A stretch of 64,000 nucleotides of DNA from Hyphomicrobiales bacterium (lineage in GTDB: Bacteria > Pseudomonadota > Alphaproteobacteria > Rhizobiales > Devosiaceae), in NCBI GenBank assembly GCA_004144345.1, contig SEEL01000002.1, positions 112,072-176,071 on the forward strand, given 5' to 3'. The notes beneath the pieces were generated by a model that was not told where the DNA came from, ran no database searches, and worked only from the letters and a program-made list of their open reading frames with translations. A program made the position numbers and the translations under genes. Shown here one piece after another: positions 30,672-41,036 of the stretch; the first letter of the stretch is position 1; every line of letters begins with the position of its first letter.

Positions 30672-33034
30672 GCCGCCTCCTTCCGCCGCGACGGCCGCTT
30701 CGGCGCCGGGGTCTCGCGCTTGTGCTGCCGCTTGAGCAGCGCCAGCACGGCAATACCAGCCGCCATCACCACCGAGATCTCGCCCAGCGTATCAAGCCCG
30801 CGGAAGTCGACCAGGATCACATTGACGATGTTGCGGCCATGCGCGAGCGGCACGCTGTTGGCGGCGAAGAAATCACCAAGCCGGCTGTCAAACAGCCCTT
30901 CCAGCACCTTGAGCAGCAGCGCCGACATCGCCACGCCAACCACGAGGGCGAGCGAGCCGTCGCGCAGCCAGTCCTCATAGGGACGCGGATCGTTGGCCGA
31001 GAGGTTGAGCCGCGTCATCACCAGAGCGAGGATCACCACCGAGAGGACTTCGACCATCAGCTGGGTGAAGGCGAGATCGGGCGCGCCGAACATCAGGAAG
31101 ATCAGCGCCACGGCGAGCCCCTGGATGCCGAGCGCCACGATGGTGCCGAGACGGGTGCGCGAGGTGACGACGATCACTGCGCCCGCCGCCGCCAGCGCGA
31201 AGGCGCCCCATTCGTAGAACTGCATCGGCCGGAAAGCCGGCCATGACGGCCAGCCATTCAGCACCGTCAGCGGCAGCAGCAGGACCAGCGCCAGCGCCGC
31301 CACGGCGATGATGAGATATTGCTCGAGGCGGCCATGATGGAAGAACCGCGTCCAGGCGCCAGCCAGGCGGATGAGCCCGAACAGCGCCTGATCGAACCCC
31401 TTGTCCCAGCTCCAGCTGAAACGCCGCTCCAGCGCCAGCAGCAGGCCGCGCAGCGCATCGAGCCGCAGATAGACCAGCAGCGCCAGCACCCAGGTTGCCA
31501 CCGAGAGCCAGATCGGCAGGGCCGCCAGATCAATGGCATAGGTCACATGGCTCTCGACCTTGTAGCGGACGATCGAGGACGCCATCGGACCGGCAATGCT
31601 CTGGTCGTAGAAGCCGATGGCGAAGACCACGGCGAGGCCAATGAGGCCGAAAAGGATCGGCCCGATCCACAGCGTGAAGCCGCCCTCATGCGGCGGCTGC
31701 GGCGTCGGCTTCAGCGCGCCCATGAAGGGCCGGATGATAATTGCCAGCGCGGCCGCACCGAGCAGCGCATTGCCTGCGACCATCACCGCCAGCACCGCGA
31801 CCCGCCAGCCATCGGCCGTGCCCGGCGCCGCATACATCACTTCCTTGGCGAGATAGCCGAGGAAGGGCGGCACGCCGAACATCGACAGCGCGCCGAGCGC
31901 CGCGGCGATGAAGCTGATGGTCAGCGTATCGCGCAGCCCGCCCAGCACGGTGATGTCGCGCGTCCCGGTGCCATGGTCGATGATGCCGGCAACGAGGAAC
32001 AGTGCCGCCTTGTAGAGCGCATGCGCGATGAAATAGGCCGCGACCGCCATCACCGCATGGTCGTTGCCGAGGCCGAGCAGCAGCACCGAGAGGCCGAGCG
32101 AGGCGATGGTGGTCTGGGCCAGCAGTTGCTTGAGGTCGGTCTGCTTGAGCGCCACCAGTGCGCCCCAGAGCAGCGTGATGCCACCGAAGCCGCAGAGCAG
32201 GATCTGCCAGTACGGCGTGTTGGCCAGCAGCGGCGAGAAGCGCGCCAGTAGATAGATTCCCGCCTGCACCATGGTGGCAGAATGGAGATAGGCCGAGACC
32301 GGCGTCGGCGCTTCCATCGCGCCGGGCAGCCAAAAATGGAACGGCCATTGCGCCGATTTGGTAAAAGCCGCGAGGAGGATGAAGCCGAGCACGAAGGGAT
32401 AGGCCCAGCCCGCCTCGGCCAGCAGCGGCGAGCTGGCGATGGCGGAGATGTCCCAGGTACCGCTGATCACGCGCAGCAGCACGCCCCCGGCCATCAGCGA
32501 CAGGCCGCCAATCGCTGTGACCACCAGCGCCTGCATGGCAGCGCGGCGCGCGGCGGGCCGCTCATGATCGAAGCCGATGAGCAGGAACGAGGCGACGCTG
32601 GTCAGCTCCCAGAACACGAAGAGCGCCACAAGGCTGTCGGACAGCACCAGCCCCAGCATCGCCCCCATGAACAGCAGCAGGAAGGCGAGGAAGCGCCCGC
32701 GCTGCGGATGGCCGTCGAGATAGGCGCCGGAATAAGCAAGGATGAAGGTACCGATGCCGGTGATGGCGAGCGCGAAAACGAGGCTCAGCCCGTCGACTAA
32801 GAGGCTCAGCCGCAGCTCGAGCATCGGTACCCAGTCGATACCGACCATTACCGGCGAGCCGGCGGCGACACCGGGCAGCATGGCGAGGAAATTGAGGAAC
32901 AGTGCAGCCGGGACCAGGGCCAGCACCCAGCCGGCAGCCTTGCCCATGGCCTGCGACGCCAGCGGCGCCACCAAAGCGGCCGCGAAAGGCACCAAGAGCA
33001 GCAGCACGGCAAAAATGTCGAAGCTGAGCTCCAA
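30668..33034 (-). CDS. mnhA: Mrp/Mnh Na+/H+ antiporter subunit A
   Basis: This 788-residue largest subunit is NuoL-like. The conserved proton-path Glu is in FWELTSVASFLLIGFDHERPAARRAAMQAL, Lys in TKSAQWPFHFWLPGAMEAPTPVSAYLHSATMVQAGIYLLAR. The C-terminal MnhB-like/NuoJ-like helices contain LMFGAPDLAFTQLMVEVLSVVILALVM and FRGLDTLGEISVVMAAGIAVLALL. It is the first gene of the operon. The complex exports Na+ in exchange for H+ and supports pH and salt tolerance. Confidence 0.95.
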   Translation of the reverse strand: MELSFDIFAVLLLLVPFAAALVAPLASQAMGKAAGWVLALVPAALFLNFLAMLPGVAAGSPVMVGIDWVPMLELRLSLLVDGLSLVFALAITGIGTFILAYSGAYLDGHPQRGRFLAFLLLFMGAMLGLVLSDSLVALFVFWELTSVASFLLIGFDHERPAARRAAMQALVVTAIGGLSLMAGGVLLRVISGTWDISAIASSPLLAEAGWAYPFVLGFILLAAFTKSAQWPFHFWLPGAMEAPTPVSAYLHSATMVQAGIYLLARFSPLLANTPYWQILLCGFGGITLLWGALVALKQTDLKQLLAQTTIASLGLSVLLLGLGNDHAVMAVAAYFIAHALYKAALFLVAGIIDHGTGTRDITVLGGLRDTLTISFIAAALGALSMFGVPPFLGYLAKEVMYAAPGTADGWRVAVLAVMVAGNALLGAAALAIIIRPFMGALKPTPQPPHEGGFTLWIGPILFGLIGLAVVFAIGFYDQSIAGPMASSIVRYKVESHVTYAIDLAALPIWLSVATWVLALLVYLRLDALRGLLLALERRFSWSWDKGFDQALFGLIRLAGAWTRFFHHGRLEQYLIIAVAALALVLLLPLTVLNGWPSWPAFRPMQFYEWGAFALAAAGAVIVVTSRTRLGTIVALGIQGLAVALIFLMFGAPDLAFTQLMVEVLSVVILALVMTRLNLSANDPRPYEDWLRDGSLALVVGVAMSALLLKVLEGLFDSRLGDFFAANSVPLAHGRNIVNVILVDFRGLDTLGEISVVMAAGIAVLALLKRQHKRETPAPKRPSRRKEAA

Positions 33035-33167
33035 GCGGCCCGCCTCCCCTAGATTCGGCTTGGCCGACAGTAGCGGCGCAGCCGGGGAATGGCAGCCCTG
33101 CCAGGCCGCTTTCCACGCTTGAGGGGGCTGGTAGCCGCGCGGCGGGGGTTCCTATATCAACCGCACC

Positions 33168-35270
33168 ATGAACGATCAGTCCAAGCCAGCAGCCGCCGCT
33201 GCCCTCACCCCGCCCGTCGCCGAACGCCGCCAGCATGCCGTCACCCAGCATGGCATCACCCGGCAGGACCCCTATGCTTGGCTCCGAGCAGACAATTGGC
33301 AGGAGGTGATGCAGGCGCCCGAGACGCTGCCCGCCGACATCCGCGGCTATGTCGAGGCCGAGAACGCCTATTTCGCCGAGAGCTTCGAGGCGCCGCATGC
33401 GGCACTGACCGACGCGATCTACAAGGAAATCCGCGGCCGCATCAAAGAGGACGACAGCGGCGTCGCCTCGCCCGACGGCCCGTTCGCCTACAATTCGCGC
33501 ATGCTCGAGGGCAAGCAATACCCCCTCGTCGTGCGCACCCCCCGCGAGGGCGGCCCCGAGACCATCCTGCTCGATTGCAATGCAGAAGCCGGCGAGAGCT
33601 ATTTCGGCTTCGGCGGCGCCGAGCACTCGCCCGACCATTCGCTGCTGGCCTGGGCCGTCGACCGGCAAGGCTCGGAATATTACACCATCCACATCCGCGA
33701 CCTCGCGACCGGCAAGGACACGGGCGAAGTGATCACCGAGGCCGGCGATGGCGGCGTCTGGGCGCCCGATGGCCGCTCGCTCTATTACACCGAGCTCGAC
33801 GACAGCCACCGCCCCTTCCGCGTGCGCCAGCACATCCTCGGCACGCAGCAGACGGCCGATCGCATCATCTACGAAGAGAGCGATCCCGGCTTCTTCGTCG
33901 GTGTCGGCGAAACGCTGAGCCGCGACTTCATCGTCATCGACGTGCATGACCACCAGACCTCGGAAGTCTGGCTCATCGATGCATCAGGCAGCGCACCGCG
34001 CCTCGTGGCGCCGCGCCTCACCGACCGCGAATATGACGTCGAGACGCGCAACGGCCTGCTCTTTCTCCTGACCAATGCCGATGGCGCCGAGGACTACAAG
34101 ATCGTCACCGCACCGGCCGATGCGCCGGATGCCGCGAACTGGACCGACCTCGTGCCGCACCAGCCGGGCGTGCTGATCCTCGACATGATCGTCCTCGCCA
34201 ACCATCTGACGCGGCTCGAACGCGTCGAGGGCCTGCCGCGCATCATCGTGCGCGACCTGCGCGACGGGCGCGAATGGACCGTGGCCTTCGACGAGGAGGC
34301 GTATTCGCTCGGCATGTCGGCGGGCTACGAATTCGACACGGCGACCATCCGCTTCACCTATTCGTCGCCCACCACGCCGCAGCGCACCTATGATCTCGAC
34401 CTCGATACGGGCGCGCGGACGCTGCTCAAGGAGCAGCAGGTGCCGAGCGGCCATGACCCCGCCGACTACATCACCCGCCGCATCTTTGCCGATGCGGCCG
34501 ATGGCGAGCGCGTGCCGCTGACCCTGCTCTATCGCAAGGACACGCCGATCGACGGCACGGCCCCCGCGCTGCTCTATGGCTATGGCGCCTATGGCATGTC
34601 GCTGCCGGCGGGCTTTTCGGTCAGCAATCTGTCGCTGGTCGATCGCGGCTTCGTCTATGCGGTGGCGCATGTGCGCGGCGGCATGGACAAGGGCTATCGC
34701 TGGTACAAGCAGGGCCGGCGCGAGCACAAGACGAACACCTTCACCGACTTCATCGCGGCGGCCGAAAAGCTGATCGCCGATGGCTATGCCGCGCCCGATC
34801 GGATCATCGCCGAGGGCGGTTCGGCCGGCGGCATGCTGATGGGCGCCATCGCCAATCTGCGGCCGGAACTCTGGGCCGGCATCCTCGCGCTGGTCCCCTT
34901 TGTCGATGTGCTCAACACGATGAGCGACGACACGCTGCCGCTGACGCCGCCGGAATGGCCCGAATGGGGCAATCCGATCGAGTCCGGCGACGATTTCGCC
35001 CGCATCGCGGCCTATGCACCCTATGAGCAGGTGGCGGCGAAGAACTATCCGCCGATCTTCGCGCTCGCCGGCCTCACCGACCCGCGCGTCACCTATTGGG
35101 AACCGGCCAAATGGGTGGCGAAGCTGCGCGCCAGCAAGACCGACAATAACCCCCTCTACCTCAAGACCCATATGGGCGCGGGGCATGCGGGGGCGTCCGG
35201 CCGCTTCGATCGCATCAAGGAGACGGCGCTGAGCTATGCCTTTGCGCTCGAATGCGCCGGATTGGCATAA
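33168..35270 (+). CDS. ptrB: Oligopeptidase B, S9 family serine peptidase
   Basis: This 700-residue enzyme has an N-terminal beta-propeller (about 75-415) preceded by the family motif QDPYAWLRADNWQEVM, and a C-terminal alpha/beta hydrolase. The nucleophile Ser552 is in EGGSAGGML and the catalytic His673 in MGAGHAGASG. LYGYGAYGMS and HVRGGMDKGYRWYKQGRREHKTNTF are typical. It cleaves short peptides after basic residues. No signal peptide; cytoplasmic. Confidence 0.94.
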   Translation: MNDQSKPAAAAALTPPVAERRQHAVTQHGITRQDPYAWLRADNWQEVMQAPETLPADIRGYVEAENAYFAESFEAPHAALTDAIYKEIRGRIKEDDSGVASPDGPFAYNSRMLEGKQYPLVVRTPREGGPETILLDCNAEAGESYFGFGGAEHSPDHSLLAWAVDRQGSEYYTIHIRDLATGKDTGEVITEAGDGGVWAPDGRSLYYTELDDSHRPFRVRQHILGTQQTADRIIYEESDPGFFVGVGETLSRDFIVIDVHDHQTSEVWLIDASGSAPRLVAPRLTDREYDVETRNGLLFLLTNADGAEDYKIVTAPADAPDAANWTDLVPHQPGVLILDMIVLANHLTRLERVEGLPRIIVRDLRDGREWTVAFDEEAYSLGMSAGYEFDTATIRFTYSSPTTPQRTYDLDLDTGARTLLKEQQVPSGHDPADYITRRIFADAADGERVPLTLLYRKDTPIDGTAPALLYGYGAYGMSLPAGFSVSNLSLVDRGFVYAVAHVRGGMDKGYRWYKQGRREHKTNTFTDFIAAAEKLIADGYAAPDRIIAEGGSAGGMLMGAIANLRPELWAGILALVPFVDVLNTMSDDTLPLTPPEWPEWGNPIESGDDFARIAAYAPYEQVAAKNYPPIFALAGLTDPRVTYWEPAKWVAKLRASKTDNNPLYLKTHMGAGHAGASGRFDRIKETALSYAFALECAGLA

Positions 35271-35366
35271 TCATCCCGACGGTCGATTGGCGCTCGCCGC
35301 CAAAAGGCCTATATCCATCGTGGATGACCGATAGACTGGTCCAAGAAATCACCAATGGAGCGAACC

Positions 35367-35975
35367 ATGGCCCTCACCCTCCCCGAGCTGCCCTATGCCT
35401 ATGATGCCCTCGGCCCGTACATGTCGAAGGAAACCCTGGAGTTCCACCACGACAAGCACCACCAGGCTTACGTGACCAACGGCAACAAGCTGCTGGAGGG
35501 CAAGGGCCTCGAGATCCTCGCGCTCGAAGATCTGGTCAAGGAAGTGTTCGGCAAGGAGCCGGGCCTCTTCAACAATGTCGGCCAGCACTACAACCACGTG
35601 CATTTCTGGAACTGGATGAAGCCCAATGGCGGCGGCGGCGCGGCCAAGGTGCCGGGCGCCCTGCTCAAGGCGATCGACAGCGACCTGGGCGGCTTCGACA
35701 AGTTCCGCGCCGATTTCATCAATGCCGGCACGACGCAGTTCGGTTCGGGCTGGGCCTGGCTGTCGCTGAAGGGCGGCAAGCTCGAAGTCTCGAAGACCGC
35801 CAATGGCGAAAGCCCGCTGGTGCATGGCAATGCCAAGCCGATCCTGGGCGTCGACGTGTGGGAGCACAGCTACTACATCGACTACCGCAATGCCCGTCCG
35901 AAGTACCTCGAAGCGTGGTTCGACAACCTCGTGAATTGGGAACATGTCGAGACGCTCTACAACGAAGCCAAGTAA
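35367..35975 (+). CDS. sodB: Superoxide dismutase, Fe/Mn family
   Basis: This 202-residue SOD has all four metal ligands: His27 (FHHDKHH), His77 (YNHVHFWNWM), Asp163 and His167 (DVWEHSYYIDYRN). The second-sphere Gln is in the VGQHYNH segment, which favours an iron-type enzyme. The start at 35367 follows GGAG; a start four codons upstream is possible. A rho-independent terminator follows. Confidence 0.95.
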   Translation: MALTLPELPYAYDALGPYMSKETLEFHHDKHHQAYVTNGNKLLEGKGLEILALEDLVKEVFGKEPGLFNNVGQHYNHVHFWNWMKPNGGGGAAKVPGALLKAIDSDLGGFDKFRADFINAGTTQFGSGWAWLSLKGGKLEVSKTANGESPLVHGNAKPILGVDVWEHSYYIDYRNARPKYLEAWFDNLVNWEHVETLYNEAK

Positions 35976-36005
35976 GCAGAGCGCTGCTTTCGCTGAGTTT
36001 TTCGA

Positions 36006-36033
36006 GCCCGCCGGTGTCCCCGGCGGGCTTTTT
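36006..36033 (+). terminator. Terminator of sodB
   Basis: The hairpin GCCCGCCGG-TGTC-CCGGCGGGC (stem at 36006-36014 and 36020-36028) is followed by TTTTT, 30 bases after the sodB stop. Confidence 0.93.
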
Positions 36034-36088
36034 GCTGTTGAGGACGGCTTCCAGCCGGGCCGGCCGGCGTGTTAACACTTCGTTCACC

Positions 36089-36556
36089 ATGGCCATTGCC
36101 CGCAAGACCGTTGCCCTGCTCGTCGCCAATCCGGCGCTGTCGTCGATCCTGTCGTCGACGCTGGCCGGGGCGCCGTCGCTGCGCGTCAGGCCGTTCGAGA
36201 CCATGGCCGCGCTCAAGACCTATATGCGCCTCGCGCCGGCCGATCTCGTAGTGCTCGACCTCGACGATGCGGGCGCTTCGGCCGAAGAGCTGCGGCAGGA
36301 TCGCAGCATCGAATCGCGCGACCTGCCGATCATCGCGCTGGCCACCCGGCTCAGCGCCGGCGAGCCGCCGATAGCCATCGACGAAATCATCGCCAAGCCG
36401 ATGTCGCCGCGTTATCTCGTCGAGCGGGTGCTGGCGCGGATCGACAAGCCGCGGCGGCCGGAACGCCGCACCAGCGGGCTCATCAAGCGCGACTGGTCGA
36501 GCTTCGGCGACAATATCGTGCCGCTGTTCCGCCCCTCGCGGGAAGCGCCGCTCTAG
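36089..36556 (+). CDS. Degenerate single-domain receiver-like protein
   Basis: This 155-residue CheY-like fold keeps the phosphoacceptor-like Asp57 (LVVLDLDD) and conserved Lys103 (IIAKPMSPRYLVERVL). It lacks the N-terminal acidic pair, which is replaced by LLVANPALSSI. The C-terminal ~45 residues (DKPRRPERRTSGLIKRDWSSFGDNIVPLFR) are basic and not part of a known output domain. It may work as a phosphorylation-independent adaptor. Confidence 0.72.
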   Translation: MAIARKTVALLVANPALSSILSSTLAGAPSLRVRPFETMAALKTYMRLAPADLVVLDLDDAGASAEELRQDRSIESRDLPIIALATRLSAGEPPIAIDEIIAKPMSPRYLVERVLARIDKPRRPERRTSGLIKRDWSSFGDNIVPLFRPSREAPL

Positions 36557-37124
36557 GCGACGGGCCGCGTCGCGCCCTGGTCGACGAGCCAGGCGATCTT
36601 GACCCAGATATCCTCGATCGAATCGGCGAACTGCACATAGCGGTCGTGATGCGGGATCGAGTTCGAGATCACGTCGGCCGCATAGCCGCGCACCACCTTG
36701 AACGCGCTATTGCGATCATAGAACACCACGGGCCGCTGCCCGGGGCCGCCACCCCCGCGCACCCAGCTGCGATAGAGGCCGATGGCCGACGACAGCGAGC
36801 CGGGCAACGCCACATAGACATGCGCCAGCGCCGCGAGGCGCTTCGCCCGGTCTTCGGCGGTCGCAATGTGCTCCACCGTCACGCCGGTGAGGTAGGATGG
36901 TTCGGAAAAGGCCTCGTCGGCGATCAGCGTCACCGCCCCGCCGGCGGTACGCGCGCTGGTGATCAGCGGCACCGGCACGTCGAGCTGGTCGACGAGGCAG
37001 ACGAGGCTCGCGCCCTTGCGGGCCAGGAAGCTCCCCGCCTGCGACATGATCGTGGCGCGCTCGGCGTCGCCCGGACCATGGTCCGAGGCGAAGATGCCGA
37101 GCACGGGATGCGCGTCGGGCGACA

Positions 37125-37125
<1 letters not shown>
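36553..37125 (-). CDS. Rossmann-like protein of unknown function
   Basis: This 190-residue protein begins HPVLGIFASDHGPGDAERATIMSQAGSFLARKGASLVCLVD. A later block, HVYVALPGSLSSAIGLYRSWVRGGGGPGQRPVVFYDRN, resembles the PGG(x)GT nucleotide-binding region of LOG/TIGR00725-type proteins without their exact motif. It is translationally adjacent to the DUF853 ATPase gene (shared base at 37125). Nucleotide or cofactor binding is inferred only. Confidence 0.6.
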
Positions 37126-38678
<1,553 letters not shown>

Positions 38679-38800
38679 GGAGGCGAGTCTCCACAGTCAG
38701 TCGGGACGGAACTTATAGCCGTGCCCCGCCGGAGCCGCCACCCCGCCTTGCGCCGGGCCCGCCGCCCGCCCATATGCTGGCGCGACGAGGGAGGGACGCC

Positions 38801-39127
38801 ATGCTGATCAGCACGACCGAGGAATTGCAGGGGTTTGAGGTCACCGACTATCTCGGCCTCGTCCATGGCGAGGTGGTTTCGGGCGCCAATATCCTGCGCG
38901 ACGTGATGGCCACGGTCACCGATTTCGTCGGCGGCCGCTCCGCCGCCTATGAGGAAGAGTTGCAGAATTCGCGCGAGAACGCCCTGCGCGAGCTCTCCGA
39001 CCGGGCCCAGCGCCTCGGCGCCGACGCCGTCGTCGGCCTCCAGATCGACTTCGAAATCATCGGCTCGCGCGGCGCCATGATCATGGTCACCGCCGTGGGC
39101 ACCGCAGTGCGGCTGAAGAAGCTCTAG
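38801..39127 (+). CDS. YbjQ/UPF0145 family protein
   Basis: This 108-residue protein has the family signature: GEVVSGANILRDVMATVTDFVGGRSAAYEEELQNSRENALRELSDRAQRLGADAVVGLQIDFE. These form a pentameric beta-barrel of unknown function. The ATG at 38801 follows GGAGGG at 8 bases. Confidence 0.92.
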   Translation: MLISTTEELQGFEVTDYLGLVHGEVVSGANILRDVMATVTDFVGGRSAAYEEELQNSRENALRELSDRAQRLGADAVVGLQIDFEIIGSRGAMIMVTAVGTAVRLKKL

Positions 39128-39165
39128 GGTTCGACACGCGTCGCCAAAAACGCTAGACTTGGCGC

Positions 39166-39411
39166 ATGAAGAAGACCTTCTACGTCCGCGCCCTGTGGGA
39201 TGAGGAAGCAAAGCGCTTCTATTCCCAATCGGATATTCTCGGCCTTCACATCGAGACGGACACCGTCGACGAGTTCGAGGAAGTCCTTAAGGATGTGGCG
39301 GCGGAGCTCGTGCTCGCCAATCACTACACCGAAGAAGAACTGGCCTCGTTACCCCTCGCGGACGTCACTCCCATCATTCTGTGGGAACGGCCCGACAGCA
39401 AAGCCGCCTGA
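39166..39411 (+). CDS. DUF1902 (HicB-like) antitoxin
   Basis: This 81-residue protein begins KKTFYVRALWDEEAKRFYSQSDILGLHIETDTVDEFEEVLKDVAAELV, the DUF1902 form of the partial RNase H fold used by HicB antitoxins. It lacks the C-terminal DNA-binding tail of full HicB proteins. It precedes the toxin gene with a TGATG overlap, reversing the classic hicA-hicB order. Confidence 0.87.
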   Translation: MKKTFYVRALWDEEAKRFYSQSDILGLHIETDTVDEFEEVLKDVAAELVLANHYTEEELASLPLADVTPIILWERPDSKAA

Positions 39412-39602
39412 TGGTCAAAGGGTTCTATCTCACGGTTACCCGTGAGTTGCGATCCCTCGGTTTTGAACACTCTGACAGTGGGAAGGGCAGTCACGAAAAG
39501 TGGACTCGCGGGCGCGAGCTGCTGATCGTCCCTCGTCATCTCTTTACACGACCCTTGGCCAACGCCCTGCTGAAGCGGGCCGGGAGCGACAAGCGCGTCT
39601 AG
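39411..39602 (+). CDS. hicA: HicA family toxin (mRNA interferase)
   Basis: This 63-residue protein has the HicA dsRBD-like fold: TRELRSLGFEHSDSGKGSHEKWTRGRELLIVPRHLFTRPLANALLKRAG. The catalytic His is in KGSHEKW. It is longer by an N-terminal VKGFYLTV than the shortest HicA. It is coupled to the DUF1902 antitoxin and convergent with the asparaginase gene (4-base overlap). A type II toxin-antitoxin module. Confidence 0.87.
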   Translation: MVKGFYLTVTRELRSLGFEHSDSGKGSHEKWTRGRELLIVPRHLFTRPLANALLKRAGSDKRV

Positions 39603-40654
39603 ACCGCCGGGCTCATCGTGCTCGTCGCGCGCATGGCGCCGACTTCCAGGCCGCGCACATTCTTGGTGGTCTGCATCGCGAACCGCTCCAGCACCTGGCG
39701 CTGGGCGTCGTCGGGGTCGGCGATGGCGAGCAGCAGGGTCGCGACCATGGCCTGCGAGGCCTGCATGTTGCCGTCATCGACTTTCAGCGCATAGCCCCAG
39801 CCCCGGTTGCGCACCGCGCCGCACTGGACGCCCTCGGCGCCACCCTTCTGGAACAGCCTTCCACCGAAAGCGCACATCACATCGGTGTCGAGCGTGCCGG
39901 TGCCGCCGACCAGGTGCGGATGCGCCGTCGCGGCATCGAAGATGCGCCGCGCGGCGGCAGCGATATCGGCGGGCAGCCCCTCGCCTGTCGCCATGCGGGC
40001 AAAGCCGGTGGCGAAGGCGCGCAGCGGCGCGGCCCAGGTCGGGATCGAACAGCCATCGGTGCCGCAGCGGTCAACGCTCAGCGGTTCGCCCACCACCAGC
40101 TCCATGCCGGCGCGCACGGCGCGCTGCACCGGATGGTCGCGATCGACATAATGCGCGGTCGGCACGCCCAGCGCCTCGGCCACCGCCAGCATGCCGGAGT
40201 GCTTGCCCGAGCAATTGTTGTGGAGCGCCGTCGGCTGCGCGCCGCTCGCCCGCAGCTTTTCGCGCGCCGGCGCGTAGCTCGGGGCATGGGCGCCACATTC
40301 GAGATCGGACGGGGCGAGGCCAAGGTGACCGAGGAAAGAGGTCACGCCCGCGACATGGAACTCCTCGCCCTGGTGCGAGGCGCAGGCCAGCGCCAGTTCC
40401 TCGTCCTTGAGCTGGAATTTGTCGATGGCGCCCGAGGTCACCATGGCCAGCGCCTGCATCGATTTGACGGCAGAGCGCGGAAACACCGGGCGTTCGATAT
40501 CGCCCGCCGAAGCAATGATGCGCCCGCCGGCGTCGATCACCACGAAGGCGCCGCGATGGCGGTTTTCGATCCAATTGCCACGGCTCACCTCGGCCAGGAC
40601 GGGATTTGCGCGGTCCATGAAAAAATCGGCCTCCGTGATGCCTTGGAGGGACAT
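39599..40654 (-). CDS. Zinc-dependent L-asparaginase of the rhizobial (ReAV-like) class
   Basis: This 351-residue protein is unrelated in sequence to the E. coli-type enzymes. Key residues as numbered from 40654: Ser61-x-x-Lys64 (RSAVKS), Ser93 (ASHQGEE), Cys148 and Lys151 (NNCSGKHSG), Cys197/Asp200/Cys202 (DRCGTDGC). These fall at a constant offset of 13 from the Ser48/Lys51/Ser80 active site and Cys135/Lys138/Cys189 zinc site of Rhizobium etli ReAV, as I recall that structure. Cytoplasmic, hydrolysing L-asparagine to aspartate and ammonia. A start at 40618 (MDRANPVLAEV) is equally plausible. Confidence 0.9.
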   Translation of the reverse strand: MSLQGITEADFFMDRANPVLAEVSRGNWIENRHRGAFVVIDAGGRIIASAGDIERPVFPRSAVKSMQALAMVTSGAIDKFQLKDEELALACASHQGEEFHVAGVTSFLGHLGLAPSDLECGAHAPSYAPAREKLRASGAQPTALHNNCSGKHSGMLAVAEALGVPTAHYVDRDHPVQRAVRAGMELVVGEPLSVDRCGTDGCSIPTWAAPLRAFATGFARMATGEGLPADIAAAARRIFDAATAHPHLVGGTGTLDTDVMCAFGGRLFQKGGAEGVQCGAVRNRGWGYALKVDDGNMQASQAMVATLLLAIADPDDAQRQVLERFAMQTTKNVRGLEVGAMRATSTMSPAV

Positions 40655-40733
40655 CAGGAGGCCGGTGAAGTCAAGCAGGGAGGGAGGAGGAAGGCACGTT
40701 GCATGGGACCGGCTTTGGAGGCCGGGCAGTCAA

Positions 40734-40913
40734 TCAGACCTTGTAGCCAAGGCGGAGGGTCAGGACCTCGTAGGAGGGGCCGGTGAACGGGGAGGAAACG
40801 TTCGCCGGGCCGGACATCGAAGCGATCGCCGGCTGGATGGCGAAAACCGCCGCACCGGTGATGATGATGCCGGCAAGGGCGGCGATCAGCAGCTTTTCGT
40901 TGTTCCTGGTCAT
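40734..40913 (-). CDS. Small single-span membrane protein
   Basis: This 59-residue protein has a short basic N-terminus (TRNNEKLL), one hydrophobic helix (about 9-30, IAALAGIIITGAAVFAIQPA) and a periplasmic tail of about 28 residues. The ATG at 40913 is preceded by CTAGAG, a weak ribosome binding site. No family recognised. Confidence 0.6.
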   Translation of the reverse strand: MTRNNEKLLIAALAGIIITGAAVFAIQPAIASMSGPANVSSPFTGPSYEVLTLRLGYKV

Positions 40914-41036
40914 CTCTAGTCTCGGCACGAAAGTTTGAATTCGATGCTGCGGTTCTAGGGGAGCCGGCTTGAACCCGCTCTGAGACCCGCATTCATCTTC
41001 AATTCATAGGACGGCCACGGTGCCGCCATCCTTGGG

